64,000 nt of DNA from Tabrizicola_A sp964393035 (lineage in GTDB: Bacteria; Pseudomonadota; Alphaproteobacteria; Rhodobacterales; Rhodobacteraceae). Position numbers and translations under genes: made by a program. The notes under the pieces are model-generated. The model saw only the letters and a program-made list of their open reading frames with translations. It was not told where the DNA came from and did no database searches. Shown one piece after another: positions 25,124 through 33,085 of this stretch (positions are counted from its first letter, which is position 1; each line of letters starts with the position of its first letter). The DNA lies in assembly GCA_964393035.1 (NCBI GenBank), contig CAYMRX010000003.1, forward strand, positions 62,001 through 126,000, read 5' to 3'.

Positions 25124-26716
25124 ATGGCCCCCCGCGTTCTCGTTTCCGACGAACTCTCCGAAACCGCCGTTCAAATCTTCCGCGACCGTGGCGTCGAGGT
25201 CGACTACATGCCCAAGCTTGGCAAAGACAAAGAAACGCTGGCCGAGATCATCGCCCAATATGACGGCCTTGCGATCCGCTCGGCCACCAAGGTGACCGAC
25301 AAGCTTCTGGCCAATGCCACCAACCTCAAGGTCGTGGGCCGCGCCGGGATTGGCGTTGATAATGTCGACATTCCGGCCGCCTCGAAAAAGGGCGTGATCG
25401 TGATGAACACACCCTTCGGCAACTCGGTCACCACGGCCGAACATGCCATTGCGATGATGTTCGCCGTGGCGCGTCAATTGCCCGAGGCGAATGCCTCAAC
25501 CCACGCTGGCAAATGGGAAAAATCGCGTTTCATGGGGGTGGAACTCTTTAACAAGACCCTCGGCGTGATCGGGGCGGGCAATATCGGCGGCATCGTTTGC
25601 GACCGTGCGGTTGGTCTGAAGATGAAGGTCATCGCCTATGATCCCTTCCTGTCGGAAGAACGCGCCAAGGCCCTTGGCGTCACCAAGGTGGAGCTGGATG
25701 ACCTCCTGCACCGCTCCGATTTCATCACCCTGCATGTGCCGCTGACCGACAAGACCCGCAACATCCTTGGCCGCGAGAATCTGGCGAAAACCAAGAAAGG
25801 CGTGCGCATCATCAACTGCGCCCGTGGCGGATTGATCGACGAAGCCGCGCTGAAAGACGCGCTGGATGCGGGCCAGGTCGCCGGGGCAGCTTTGGATGTG
25901 TTCGAAACCGAACCTGCGAATGAAAACGCGCTGTTCAATCATCCGAACGTGGTCTGCACGCCGCACCTTGGCGCCTCCACCACCGAAGCGCAGGAAAACG
26001 TCGCCCTGCAAGTGGCCGAACAGATGTCAGACTACCTGCTGACCGGGGCCGTGCAAAACGCGCTGAACATGCCGAATGTTACGGCCGAAGAAGCCGCCGT
26101 CATGGGCCCATGGATCAAACTCGCCGCCCATCTTGGTGCCTTCATCGGTCAGATGACAGAGGAGCCGATCAAGGCGATCAACATCCTTTACGACGGCACC
26201 GTTGCCGGCATGAACCTGGCCGCCCTGAACCAAGCGGTCATCGCGGGTGTACTGAAACAGCAGAACCCCGATGTGAATCTGGTCTCCGCCCCCGTGGTGG
26301 CCAAGGACAAGGGCATTCAAATCTCGACCACCCGGCAGGAAAAAACCGGGGTGTTCGACGCCTATGTCAAGGTCACCATGGTCACCGACAAGCGCGAACG
26401 CTCGGTCGCGGGCACCTGTTTTTCTGATGGAAAACCGCGCTTCATCCAGATCAAGGGCATCAACATCGACGCCGAAATCGGCGCCCACATGCTCTATACC
26501 GCGAACGAGGATGTCCCCGGCATCATCGGCCTGCTCGGCATGACCATGGGCAAGAACGGTGTCAACATTGCGAACTTCACCCTTGGCCGCTCTGGCGTGG
26601 GGCAGGATGCCATCGCCATTCTCTATCTCGATCAGGCAATTGATCCCAAAGTTCTGGAAACGCTGCAATCCACCGGCATGTTCAATCAGGTGAAAGCGTT
26701 GCAATTCGAGGTGTAA
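25124..26716 (+). CDS. serA: D-3-phosphoglycerate dehydrogenase
   Basis: A 530-residue long-form SerA that oxidises 3-phosphoglycerate, the first step to serine. The NAD Rossmann motif is GVIGAGNIGGIV, catalytic Arg is in INCARGGLIDEAAL, and catalytic His is in VVCTPHLGAST. After about residue 315 come the allosteric substrate-binding domain and a C-terminal ACT domain (MLYTANEDVPGIIGLLGMTM), which binds serine in homologues, so feedback inhibition is likely. GGAG at 25114-25117 sits 6 bases before ATG 25124, preferred over ATG 25112. Confidence 0.96.
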   Translation: MAPRVLVSDELSETAVQIFRDRGVEVDYMPKLGKDKETLAEIIAQYDGLAIRSATKVTDKLLANATNLKVVGRAGIGVDNVDIPAASKKGVIVMNTPFGNSVTTAEHAIAMMFAVARQLPEANASTHAGKWEKSRFMGVELFNKTLGVIGAGNIGGIVCDRAVGLKMKVIAYDPFLSEERAKALGVTKVELDDLLHRSDFITLHVPLTDKTRNILGRENLAKTKKGVRIINCARGGLIDEAALKDALDAGQVAGAALDVFETEPANENALFNHPNVVCTPHLGASTTEAQENVALQVAEQMSDYLLTGAVQNALNMPNVTAEEAAVMGPWIKLAAHLGAFIGQMTEEPIKAINILYDGTVAGMNLAALNQAVIAGVLKQQNPDVNLVSAPVVAKDKGIQISTTRQEKTGVFDAYVKVTMVTDKRERSVAGTCFSDGKPRFIQIKGINIDAEIGAHMLYTANEDVPGIIGLLGMTMGKNGVNIANFTLGRSGVGQDAIAILYLDQAIDPKVLETLQSTGMFNQVKALQFEV

Positions 26717-26754
26717 CAGGAACAGGCGCAGATCCCCTCTTTCGGATTTTCGCC

Positions 26755-26831
26755 TTTCGAAATACTCCACGGGGGAAGTTGCAGTTTTCCTGAAAACTGC
26801 AACGCCGGGGGTGTGAAACCCCCGACTCCCC
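26755..26831. repeat. dispersed intergenic hairpin repeat, copy A (with insertion)
   Basis: Core aaatactccacggggg then, after an inserted 11-bp hairpin (GTTGCAGTTTT/AAAACTGCAAC, 26778-26803), the palindrome CGGGGGT-gtgaa-ACCCCCG (26806-26824). The same pattern occurs at 31604-31648 and 62174-62212. It lies between serA and the phosphatase gene and would fold as two RNA hairpins, possibly a terminator. Confidence 0.6.
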
Positions 26832-26852
26832 GGTTTCCAACAGCGAGTCCCC

Positions 26853-27602
26853 ATGCGAACCTACGCCATCGGCGACATTCACGGTCAGTTCGACCTGCTT
26901 CTCGCCGCCCATTCCCGGATCAAGGCGGATCAGGCCATGCATGGCCCCGGCACCATCGTCCACATCGGCGATCTGGTGGACCGTGGCCCTGACAGCCCCG
27001 GTGTCATTGACTATCTGATCGCAGGACATGCGCGGGGTGAGGATTGGGTGACGCTTCTGGGCAATCACGACCGCATGTTCGCCGGCTATCTGCGCGATCT
27101 CAACTGGCACGACCCGCGCCTGCGGGTGGATGCCAGCTATCTGCACCCCCGCATCGGCGGCGCGGTCACGCTGTCAAATTATGGCGTCAAACACCCCGCC
27201 GACCGCCCCTTGGCCCCGGTTCACGCCGAGGCCGTCGCCGCCGTGCCGCAAGCGCATCGCGATTTCATTGAACGCCTGCCCACCAGCTTTGCACAGGGCG
27301 AGGCGTTCTTCGCCCATGCCGGTATCCGCCCCGGCGTGCCTTTGGATCAGCAGAGCGAGGATGACCTGTGCTGGATCCGCGACGGCTTTCTGGATGATCG
27401 TCGTGACCATGGCCCGCTGATCGTGCATGGCCATACCCATATCCCGCAGGTCACCCATTACGGCAATCGGGTGAATCTCGACAGCGGCGCGGCCTATGGT
27501 GGCCCCCTCTCGGCTGTGGCGATCGAAGGCCGTGATGTTTTTCTTCTGACCGATCAAGGCCGCGAACGTCTGCCCATCACGCCCGACGCGGCAATTCGTT
27601 AG
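26853..27602 (+). CDS. PP1-like serine/threonine metallophosphatase
   Basis: A 249-residue calcineurin-like phosphoesterase with all family blocks: GDIHG, GDLVDRGPDS, GNHDRM, FAHAGIRPG and HGHTHIPQV, which bind two metals. It is closest to bacterial PP1-like protein phosphatases (PrpA/PphA) and the diadenosine tetraphosphatase group. Cytoplasmic, no membrane helices. Substrate unknown. It follows serA with a structured repeat in between and is probably transcribed separately. Confidence 0.83.
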   Translation: MRTYAIGDIHGQFDLLLAAHSRIKADQAMHGPGTIVHIGDLVDRGPDSPGVIDYLIAGHARGEDWVTLLGNHDRMFAGYLRDLNWHDPRLRVDASYLHPRIGGAVTLSNYGVKHPADRPLAPVHAEAVAAVPQAHRDFIERLPTSFAQGEAFFAHAGIRPGVPLDQQSEDDLCWIRDGFLDDRRDHGPLIVHGHTHIPQVTHYGNRVNLDSGAAYGGPLSAVAIEGRDVFLLTDQGRERLPITPDAAIR

Positions 27603-27611
27603 GCCCCTTCG

Positions 27612-27803
27612 TCAAACCCCGTCGCGTGCCAAGGCCAAAGCAGCCTCCAAGACATCCGCATCGCCGACATGATTGGACAAGATCAGCACCAGCCGCGCGT
27701 TCAGCGCGTGGCTTTGCGCCTCTGAAAGACCGCGATGGGTGGCCAGCAGTTTGGCATAATAGCCATCGGCATCCGCGATATTCGGTTTTGTCGTCAAAGC
27801 CAT
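27612..27803 (-). CDS. DUF2783 family protein
   Basis: A 63-residue protein recognised as DUF2783: MALTTKPNIADADGYYAKLL, then GLSEAQSHALNARLVLILSNHVGD. Function unknown; the family is typically encoded next to the MhpA-like monooxygenase seen here. Its ATG follows the monooxygenase stop by one base (TGATATG), so it is translationally coupled, and it has GGGAG about 6 bases upstream. It ends the minus-strand homogentisate operon. Confidence 0.8.
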   Translation of the reverse strand: MALTTKPNIADADGYYAKLLATHRGLSEAQSHALNARLVLILSNHVGDADVLEAALALARDGV

Positions 27804-27804
27804 A

Positions 27805-29346
27805 TCACGCTCCCCATGCGGTCTGCATCGCTGCGGCAATCTCGCCGCCGCTGGCCGAAAGCCAGCGGGCGGCCACGACCTGATCGGGACGGATCAGGTA
27901 GATCGCGCTGTTCGCCTGACCCAGATAGCGGTTTTGCAAATGATCGTTCATTTTTGGCACGAGGCTTCGTGCCCCCGGCACTGCGGGGGCATCGGTCCCC
28001 AGCGCCAGCACCACGAATTCCCCACCCAAAGCGTTCAGAAGCCAGCCGTCCGCGACCGGCGCATCCGGCGCGACGGCTCCCGGTCTTGCCCCTTTGGGAA
28101 GGTCGGCATCCGGCGCGATCAGCGGATAGACGCAGGGCCGCGACAACCGGCCCGAATTCACCATCGGGCGGGCGAAATCCACCCGGCTGGCCAGATGCAG
28201 CACGGCATCGCGGAAAAGCCTTTCAACGCCATCTTCAGGCGACATGAAGCGGGTAGAGCGCGAGGAGTTCAACAGGTTCTCATCGGCCCCAAACACCCGC
28301 TCCCGATCATATCCGGCAAGGATATCAGCCCCTTGCGCGCCCTTGACCACGGCCGCCAAACGCCAGCCAAGCGCATCGACATCCTGCAACCCGCCATTGC
28401 CGCCCCGCGCGCCGAAGGGGCTGACGATATGGGCAGAATCGCCCACAAACAGCACCGGCCCATGCACGAACCTGCGCAAGCGGCGACACTGGAACGTGTA
28501 GATCGACGTCCAGTCCAGCGTGAAATTCTTATGCCCAACGACCCGCTCAATACGCGGAATGATGCGTTCGGGCTGCTTTTCCACCTCGGGATCAGTGCCC
28601 CATCCCAGTTGCAGGTCAATCCGATAGATGTTGTCGGGCTGCTTGTGCAACAGCGCCGACTGCCCCGCGTGGAACTCGGGTTCGAACCAGAACCAGCGCT
28701 CACTTGGGAAATCGGCCTCCATCTGGATATCGGCAATCAGGAAGCGTTCTTCGAAAAGCTCGCCTTCAAAATCCAGCCCCAACATCCCCCGCACCGGGCT
28801 GCGTGCGCCATCACAGGCGATGACCCAATCCGCTTCCAACAGATACGCGCCATCGGGAGTGTCAACAGTCAGAACGGCATGATCGGCTTGGGAGTTGACC
28901 GCCACAACCTTGTTTTTCCAGCGCAAATCAATGCCCAAGGCGCGGGCGCGTTCAACGAGATATTCTTCGACGTAATATTGCTGAAGGTTCACAAAGGCCG
29001 GCATCTTGTGACCGTCTTCGGGCAGAAGGTCAAAGTTGAACACCTCAGCCGCGCGGTGGAAGGTGCGGCCGACCTTCCATGTCACGCCTTTTGTGACCGA
29101 TTGTTCACCAACTCCCAAACGATCCAGAATCTCAAGACTGCGCTTGGACCAGCAGATCGCCCGGCTCCCCACGGACACCACGTTGTTGTCGTCCAGCACC
29201 ACGGCGGGAACACCGTGGTTGGCCAGCTCAATCGCCATGGCCAGACCAATCGGCCCGGCCCCGATGATCGCCACCTTGTGCCGCGGCTCGGGTCCGTTCA
29301 GACCGGGCGGCGGCACATAGTCAAACGGCTGATAGTCATAGGCCAT
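27805..29346 (-). CDS. MhpA-like FAD-dependent aromatic monooxygenase
   Basis: A 513-residue class A flavin monooxygenase. The FAD motif is KVAIIGAGPIGLAMAIELANHG, the DG motif WVIACDGARSPVRGMLG, and the second FAD motif VLFVGDSAHIVSPFGARGGNGG. A C-terminal thioredoxin-like domain (about 400-513) is typical of phenol and 3-hydroxyphenylpropionate hydroxylases. In this operon with hmgA and fahA, a plausible job is making homogentisate or a related diphenol from a monohydroxylated aromatic acid such as 3-hydroxyphenylacetate; this is inference. Start 29346 has GGAGG nearby. Confidence 0.8.
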   Translation of the reverse strand: MAYDYQPFDYVPPPGLNGPEPRHKVAIIGAGPIGLAMAIELANHGVPAVVLDDNNVVSVGSRAICWSKRSLEILDRLGVGEQSVTKGVTWKVGRTFHRAAEVFNFDLLPEDGHKMPAFVNLQQYYVEEYLVERARALGIDLRWKNKVVAVNSQADHAVLTVDTPDGAYLLEADWVIACDGARSPVRGMLGLDFEGELFEERFLIADIQMEADFPSERWFWFEPEFHAGQSALLHKQPDNIYRIDLQLGWGTDPEVEKQPERIIPRIERVVGHKNFTLDWTSIYTFQCRRLRRFVHGPVLFVGDSAHIVSPFGARGGNGGLQDVDALGWRLAAVVKGAQGADILAGYDRERVFGADENLLNSSRSTRFMSPEDGVERLFRDAVLHLASRVDFARPMVNSGRLSRPCVYPLIAPDADLPKGARPGAVAPDAPVADGWLLNALGGEFVVLALGTDAPAVPGARSLVPKMNDHLQNRYLGQANSAIYLIRPDQVVAARWLSASGGEIAAAMQTAWGA

Positions 29347-29371
29347 GCTGCCCTCCACCCGGCATCAATCC

Positions 29372-30322
29372 TTAACCCTGAAGCGCTTCCCACATCTCGC
29401 GGTCGCGTTCTGCGGTCCAGATGCGCGGGTGATCAATGCCGCGCGCCTCGTCATAGGCACGGGCGACATTGAAGGGCAGGCAGTGTTCGTAGATGGCATA
29501 ATCCTTGAACTTCGGGTCGCAGGAGGCGCGAACAGCATCCCAAGCCTCTTTCAGGCTACCCCCCCGGGCGGCGACCTTTGCCACCGGGCGATAGGTGCTT
29601 TCAACGAAATCGGCCGTGGCGGCCAAAGCCTTTGCCACCATGTCACGCCCCACCAGCGCATCCCCGCGACCGGGCGCAATCGCCACCGGGTCAAAGCTGG
29701 CGATATTGTCCAGCGTGTCGGCCCAATCGCTGAAATGCCCGTCACCGCAATAGCAGGCCGAGTGATATTCCACGATGTCGCCTGTGAACATCACCTCGGC
29801 ATCGGGCACCCAGACCACCGCATCGCCCGCCGTATGCGCGCGGCCAAGGTGCATGATCTCCACCTTGCGCTTGCCGAGGTAAACCGTCATCGCCTCGGAG
29901 AATGTCGTGGTGGGCCAGGTCAGGCCCGGAATTTCCTCATGCCCCTGAAACAGGCGCGGAAAGCGGCCAAACTCGGACGCCCAATCCTCTGCCCCGCGTT
30001 CTTCGACCATGCCGCGAGCGGCCTCCGACATGATGACCTCGCCCGCACCATAGGCGCTGGCGCCCAGCACGCGCACCGCGTGGTAATGGGTCAGGACGAG
30101 ATGGCTGATCGGCTTGTCCGTGACGGAGCGGATACACTCGATCACCTTGCGGGCAAGGCGCGGGGTGGCCTGTGCCTCGACCACCATGACGCTTTCATCG
30201 CCGATGATGACGCCGGTGTTCGGATCGCCCTCGGCGGTAAAGGCGTAAAGGCCCGGGCCGACCTCGGTGAAGGAGGTTTTCTTTTCCGAAAGATCGCCCT
30301 GCGATGCAAAAGCCTTGGCCAT
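29372..30322 (-). CDS. MBL-fold metallohydrolase with altered HxHxDH motif
   Basis: A 316-residue metallo-beta-lactamase-fold protein of the SoxH-like group. The first metal motif reads THYHAVRVLG: His79 and His81 are kept, but the usual Asp-His pair is Val83-Arg84, so the second metal site is probably lost. The later ligands GRAHTAGD and FTGDIVEYHS are present. ATG 30322 has AAAGGA 7 bases upstream and starts one base after the fahA stop. Its place in the operon suggests hydrolysis of a pathway by-product or thioester; the reaction is unknown. Confidence 0.75.
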   Translation of the reverse strand: MAKAFASQGDLSEKKTSFTEVGPGLYAFTAEGDPNTGVIIGDESVMVVEAQATPRLARKVIECIRSVTDKPISHLVLTHYHAVRVLGASAYGAGEVIMSEAARGMVEERGAEDWASEFGRFPRLFQGHEEIPGLTWPTTTFSEAMTVYLGKRKVEIMHLGRAHTAGDAVVWVPDAEVMFTGDIVEYHSACYCGDGHFSDWADTLDNIASFDPVAIAPGRGDALVGRDMVAKALAATADFVESTYRPVAKVAARGGSLKEAWDAVRASCDPKFKDYAIYEHCLPFNVARAYDEARGIDHPRIWTAERDREMWEALQG

Positions 30323-30323
30323 G

Positions 30324-31583
30324 TCAGTTCCTTTCATAGGGGTTCGCCAGCGCAGGCACGACCTTGCCCACGCAATCGCCAAACCCGATCCGGTATCCAT
30401 CCCCCCGTGCCGCGCCGCGCAAACTCAGGGTGTCATTGTCTTCGATAAAGCTGCGGGTGCCACCCTTGATGTCAAAGGGTTCCTTGCCACCCCATGACAG
30501 CTCCAACAGGCTGCCGCGGCTGTCCTTCACCGGCCCCGAGATGGTCCCGGAGCCCAAAAGATCGCCCACATTCATCGCACAACCCGAGGTCGTGTGATGC
30601 GCCAGTTGCTGCGGGGCCGAATAATACATCTCGGCATAGTTCGTCCGCGCGATGATGGTTTCCTCACCGCCCTCGGGGGTCAAACCAACCTCCAACGCGA
30701 TGTCGTAAAGCATCGGCCTCGGCTCGGCCAAATAGGGCAGAAGCGGCTTTTCACGGGCAGGGGTCGAGGTGCGGAACGGCTCCAGCGCCGCCCGCATCAC
30801 CACCCAAGGGGAAATCGTCGTCGCCGTCGCCTTGGCCTGAAACGGACCGAGCGGCTGGTATTCCCACGCCTGAATGTCGCGCGCCGACCAGTCATTCAGC
30901 AATACATAGCCGAAGATCATCTCATCGGCCTCGGCCACCGTCACCGGATAACCGTGCCGCGACCCCGTTCCAACAACCGCCCCCATCTCCAACTCAATGT
31001 CGAAGCGGCGCGAAGGTTGAAAGGCCGGAACCTCATGCTCAGGCGATTTCACCTGCCCCCAAGGGCGCCGCACATCTGTGCCCGAAACAACAACCGACGA
31101 GGCCCGGCCATTATAGCCAATCGGGATATGCAGCCAATTCGGAGGCAAGGCATTCTCCGCCCCACGAAACATGGTGCCGACATTGAAGGCATGGTTCCGG
31201 CCGGCATAAAAGTCGGTGTACTCCGCCACCAAGAAGGGCATGTGCAGAACCGCCCCGGCGCGCGGCACCAAATGCGGCTCCACCTGTACCCGCGCCTTGG
31301 CGTCTTCGGCCAAAAGCGCCGTGACCTTGACACGCAGATCGGCCCAGACGGCGGGCCCAGCCTCCATCACCTCGTTCCAGAACGGCACATCGAACAGCGG
31401 GCCTTCAGCAAAGCCCAATAGCCCTTCTTCCTCCAGCGCCGCCAGATCAAGGATGAAATCGCCGATCGCCATCCCGCAGCGCGGCTCTTGATCGCCCACC
31501 GAGAACACCCCGCATGGCAGGTTGTTCAGCGGAAAGTCGGTATCGCCATTGGCCGAGCTGACCCAGCTACGAAGAAGCCCCAT
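30324..31583 (-). CDS. fahA: fumarylacetoacetase
   Basis: A 419-residue fumarylacetoacetate hydrolase, the last step of homogentisate breakdown (to fumarate and acetoacetate). An SH3-like N-terminal domain is followed by the catalytic fold. Family residues are seen in EYTDFYAGRNHAFNVGTMFR (metal Asp and catalytic His), FDIELEMGAVVG (two metal Glu) and LLNDWSARDIQAWEYQPLG (metal Asp). AAAGGA with 7 bases of spacing favours ATG 31583 over 31589. It is downstream of hmgA, separated by repeat copy B. Confidence 0.94.
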   Translation of the reverse strand: MGLLRSWVSSANGDTDFPLNNLPCGVFSVGDQEPRCGMAIGDFILDLAALEEEGLLGFAEGPLFDVPFWNEVMEAGPAVWADLRVKVTALLAEDAKARVQVEPHLVPRAGAVLHMPFLVAEYTDFYAGRNHAFNVGTMFRGAENALPPNWLHIPIGYNGRASSVVVSGTDVRRPWGQVKSPEHEVPAFQPSRRFDIELEMGAVVGTGSRHGYPVTVAEADEMIFGYVLLNDWSARDIQAWEYQPLGPFQAKATATTISPWVVMRAALEPFRTSTPAREKPLLPYLAEPRPMLYDIALEVGLTPEGGEETIIARTNYAEMYYSAPQQLAHHTTSGCAMNVGDLLGSGTISGPVKDSRGSLLELSWGGKEPFDIKGGTRSFIEDNDTLSLRGAARGDGYRIGFGDCVGKVVPALANPYERN

Positions 31584-31603
31584 CGGCATGTCCTTTATCT
31601 TGG

Positions 31604-31648
31604 TTCAAATATCCCACGGGGGCGCGGGGGTGTGAAACCCCCGCTGCT
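31604..31648. repeat. dispersed intergenic hairpin repeat, copy B
   Basis: ttcaaatatcccacggggg then the palindrome GCGGGGGT-gtgaa-ACCCCCGC (31624-31644), between the hmgA stop and the fahA start. On the transcribed minus strand it gives a strong hairpin inside the hmgA-fahA operon and may lower or stabilise expression of the two parts differently. Confidence 0.65.
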
Positions 31649-33009
31649 CACTTCACGCCGGGCGTGCCGTCGAACTTCTTCTCCAGCGACCCCCAGCAGT
31701 CAATGTAGTCTTCCTGCATATGGCCCGCCGTCGCGGCCCAAGGGGTCAGGTGCTGCGGGAAGCGGGTTTCGAACATGAAGCTCATGGTCTCATCCAGCTT
31801 TTCCGCCTTCAAAGCGGCGTTCGACGCCCCTTCAAAGGCGTTCTTGTCCGGCCCATGCGGCAGCATGCAATTGTGCAAGGACATGCCGCCGGGCACAAAG
31901 CCCTTGGGCTTGGCGTCATAGATGCCATAGATATTGCCCATCAGTTCCGACATGACGTTCTTGTGGTACCATGGCGGACGGAAGGTGTTTTCCGCCACCA
32001 TCCAGCGTTCGCGGAACAGCACAAAGTCGATATTCGCGGTGCCTTCGATCCCGCTTGGCGCGGTCAGCACGGTGAAGATGCTGGGATCGGGGTGATCGAA
32101 CAGGATCGCGCCCACCGGGCAATAGGTGCGCAGATCGTATTTCACCGGGGCATAGTTGCCGTGCCATGCCACCACATCCAAGGGGCTGTGGCCGATCTTC
32201 GTCTCATGGAACTGGCCGCACCATTTGACGGTGACGGTGGAGGGCACTTCACGATCTTCAAAGGCGGCGACCGGAGTCTTGAAATCGCGCGGGTTCGCCA
32301 TGCAGTTCGCGCCGATTGGCCCGCGTCCCGGCAGCACGAATTTCTGACCGTAGTTTTCACAGACAAAGCCGCGCGCCGGGCCTTCCAGCACCTCAACCCT
32401 GTAGACCAGCCCACGCGGCAGGATGGCAATCTCGCGCGGCTCCAGATCAATGATGCCCAGCTCGGTGCAGAAGCGCAGGCGGCCTTCCTGCGGCACGACC
32501 AAAAGCTCGCCATCGGCCGAGAAGAAGTATTCATCCTGCATCGACTGGTTGACCAAATACATATGGCTCGCCATGCCGGTCTGGGTGTTCACATCGCCCG
32601 CCGTGGTCATGGTGCGCATGCCGGTGATCCAGGTCAGCGGCTGATCCGGCACGCCGACCGGATCCCAGCGGTACTGGCCCAAGGACACGATCTCGGGGTC
32701 GATCAGCGGCGCTGATTTCCAATGCGGCACGTCGATTTTCTTGAACCGATGCGTATGCTTGACCGAGGGCCGGATGCGATAGCACCAGGTGCGTTCGTTC
32801 TGATGCGACGGCGCGGTAAAGGCGGTGCCGGAAAGCTGTTCGCCATAAAGCCCATAGTTGCACTTTTGCGGGCTGTTCATGCCCTGCGGCAGCGCCCCCG
32901 GCAGCGCCTCGGTTTCAAAATCATTGCCGAAGCCGGGCATATAGAATTCATGCGTGCCGACAGGCGATACCGCCCGCACCATGCCAGAGGGGGAATTCTG
33001 CGTGTTCAT
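31648..33009 (-). CDS. hmgA: homogentisate 1,2-dioxygenase
   Basis: A 453-residue Fe(II) dioxygenase opening the homogentisate ring to maleylacetoacetate. Typical segments are YMPGFGNDFETEALPGALP near the N-terminus, PPWYHKNVMSELMGNIYG (iron His and Glu) and MLPHGPDKNAFE (iron His). It heads a minus-strand operon hmgA-fahA-MBL-monooxygenase-DUF2783. Upstream lie a near-consensus promoter and two palindromes, so it is likely repressed, probably by the MarR protein encoded at 34332. Confidence 0.96.
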   Translation of the reverse strand: MNTQNSPSGMVRAVSPVGTHEFYMPGFGNDFETEALPGALPQGMNSPQKCNYGLYGEQLSGTAFTAPSHQNERTWCYRIRPSVKHTHRFKKIDVPHWKSAPLIDPEIVSLGQYRWDPVGVPDQPLTWITGMRTMTTAGDVNTQTGMASHMYLVNQSMQDEYFFSADGELLVVPQEGRLRFCTELGIIDLEPREIAILPRGLVYRVEVLEGPARGFVCENYGQKFVLPGRGPIGANCMANPRDFKTPVAAFEDREVPSTVTVKWCGQFHETKIGHSPLDVVAWHGNYAPVKYDLRTYCPVGAILFDHPDPSIFTVLTAPSGIEGTANIDFVLFRERWMVAENTFRPPWYHKNVMSELMGNIYGIYDAKPKGFVPGGMSLHNCMLPHGPDKNAFEGASNAALKAEKLDETMSFMFETRFPQHLTPWAATAGHMQEDYIDCWGSLEKKFDGTPGVK

Positions 33010-33031
33010 CGGGGCCTCGCGGAATCGCTAC

Positions 33032-33085
33032 ATATTTGATGAGTCTTCAACCCATCAAATATCGTTGCAATCGCAACGAAGTCAA
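33032..33085 (-). promoter_or_regulatory. hmgA promoter with two overlapping operators
   Basis: On the minus strand TTGACT (33085-33080), 17 bases, then ATATTT (33062-33057) form a near-consensus sigma-70 promoter. The spacer contains the palindrome CGTTGC-aatc-GCAACG (33063-33078). A second palindrome, ATATTTGATG-N11-CATCAAATAT (33032-33062), covers the -10 and the start site. The -35 overlaps the stop codon of the MFS gene. Confidence 0.75.
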
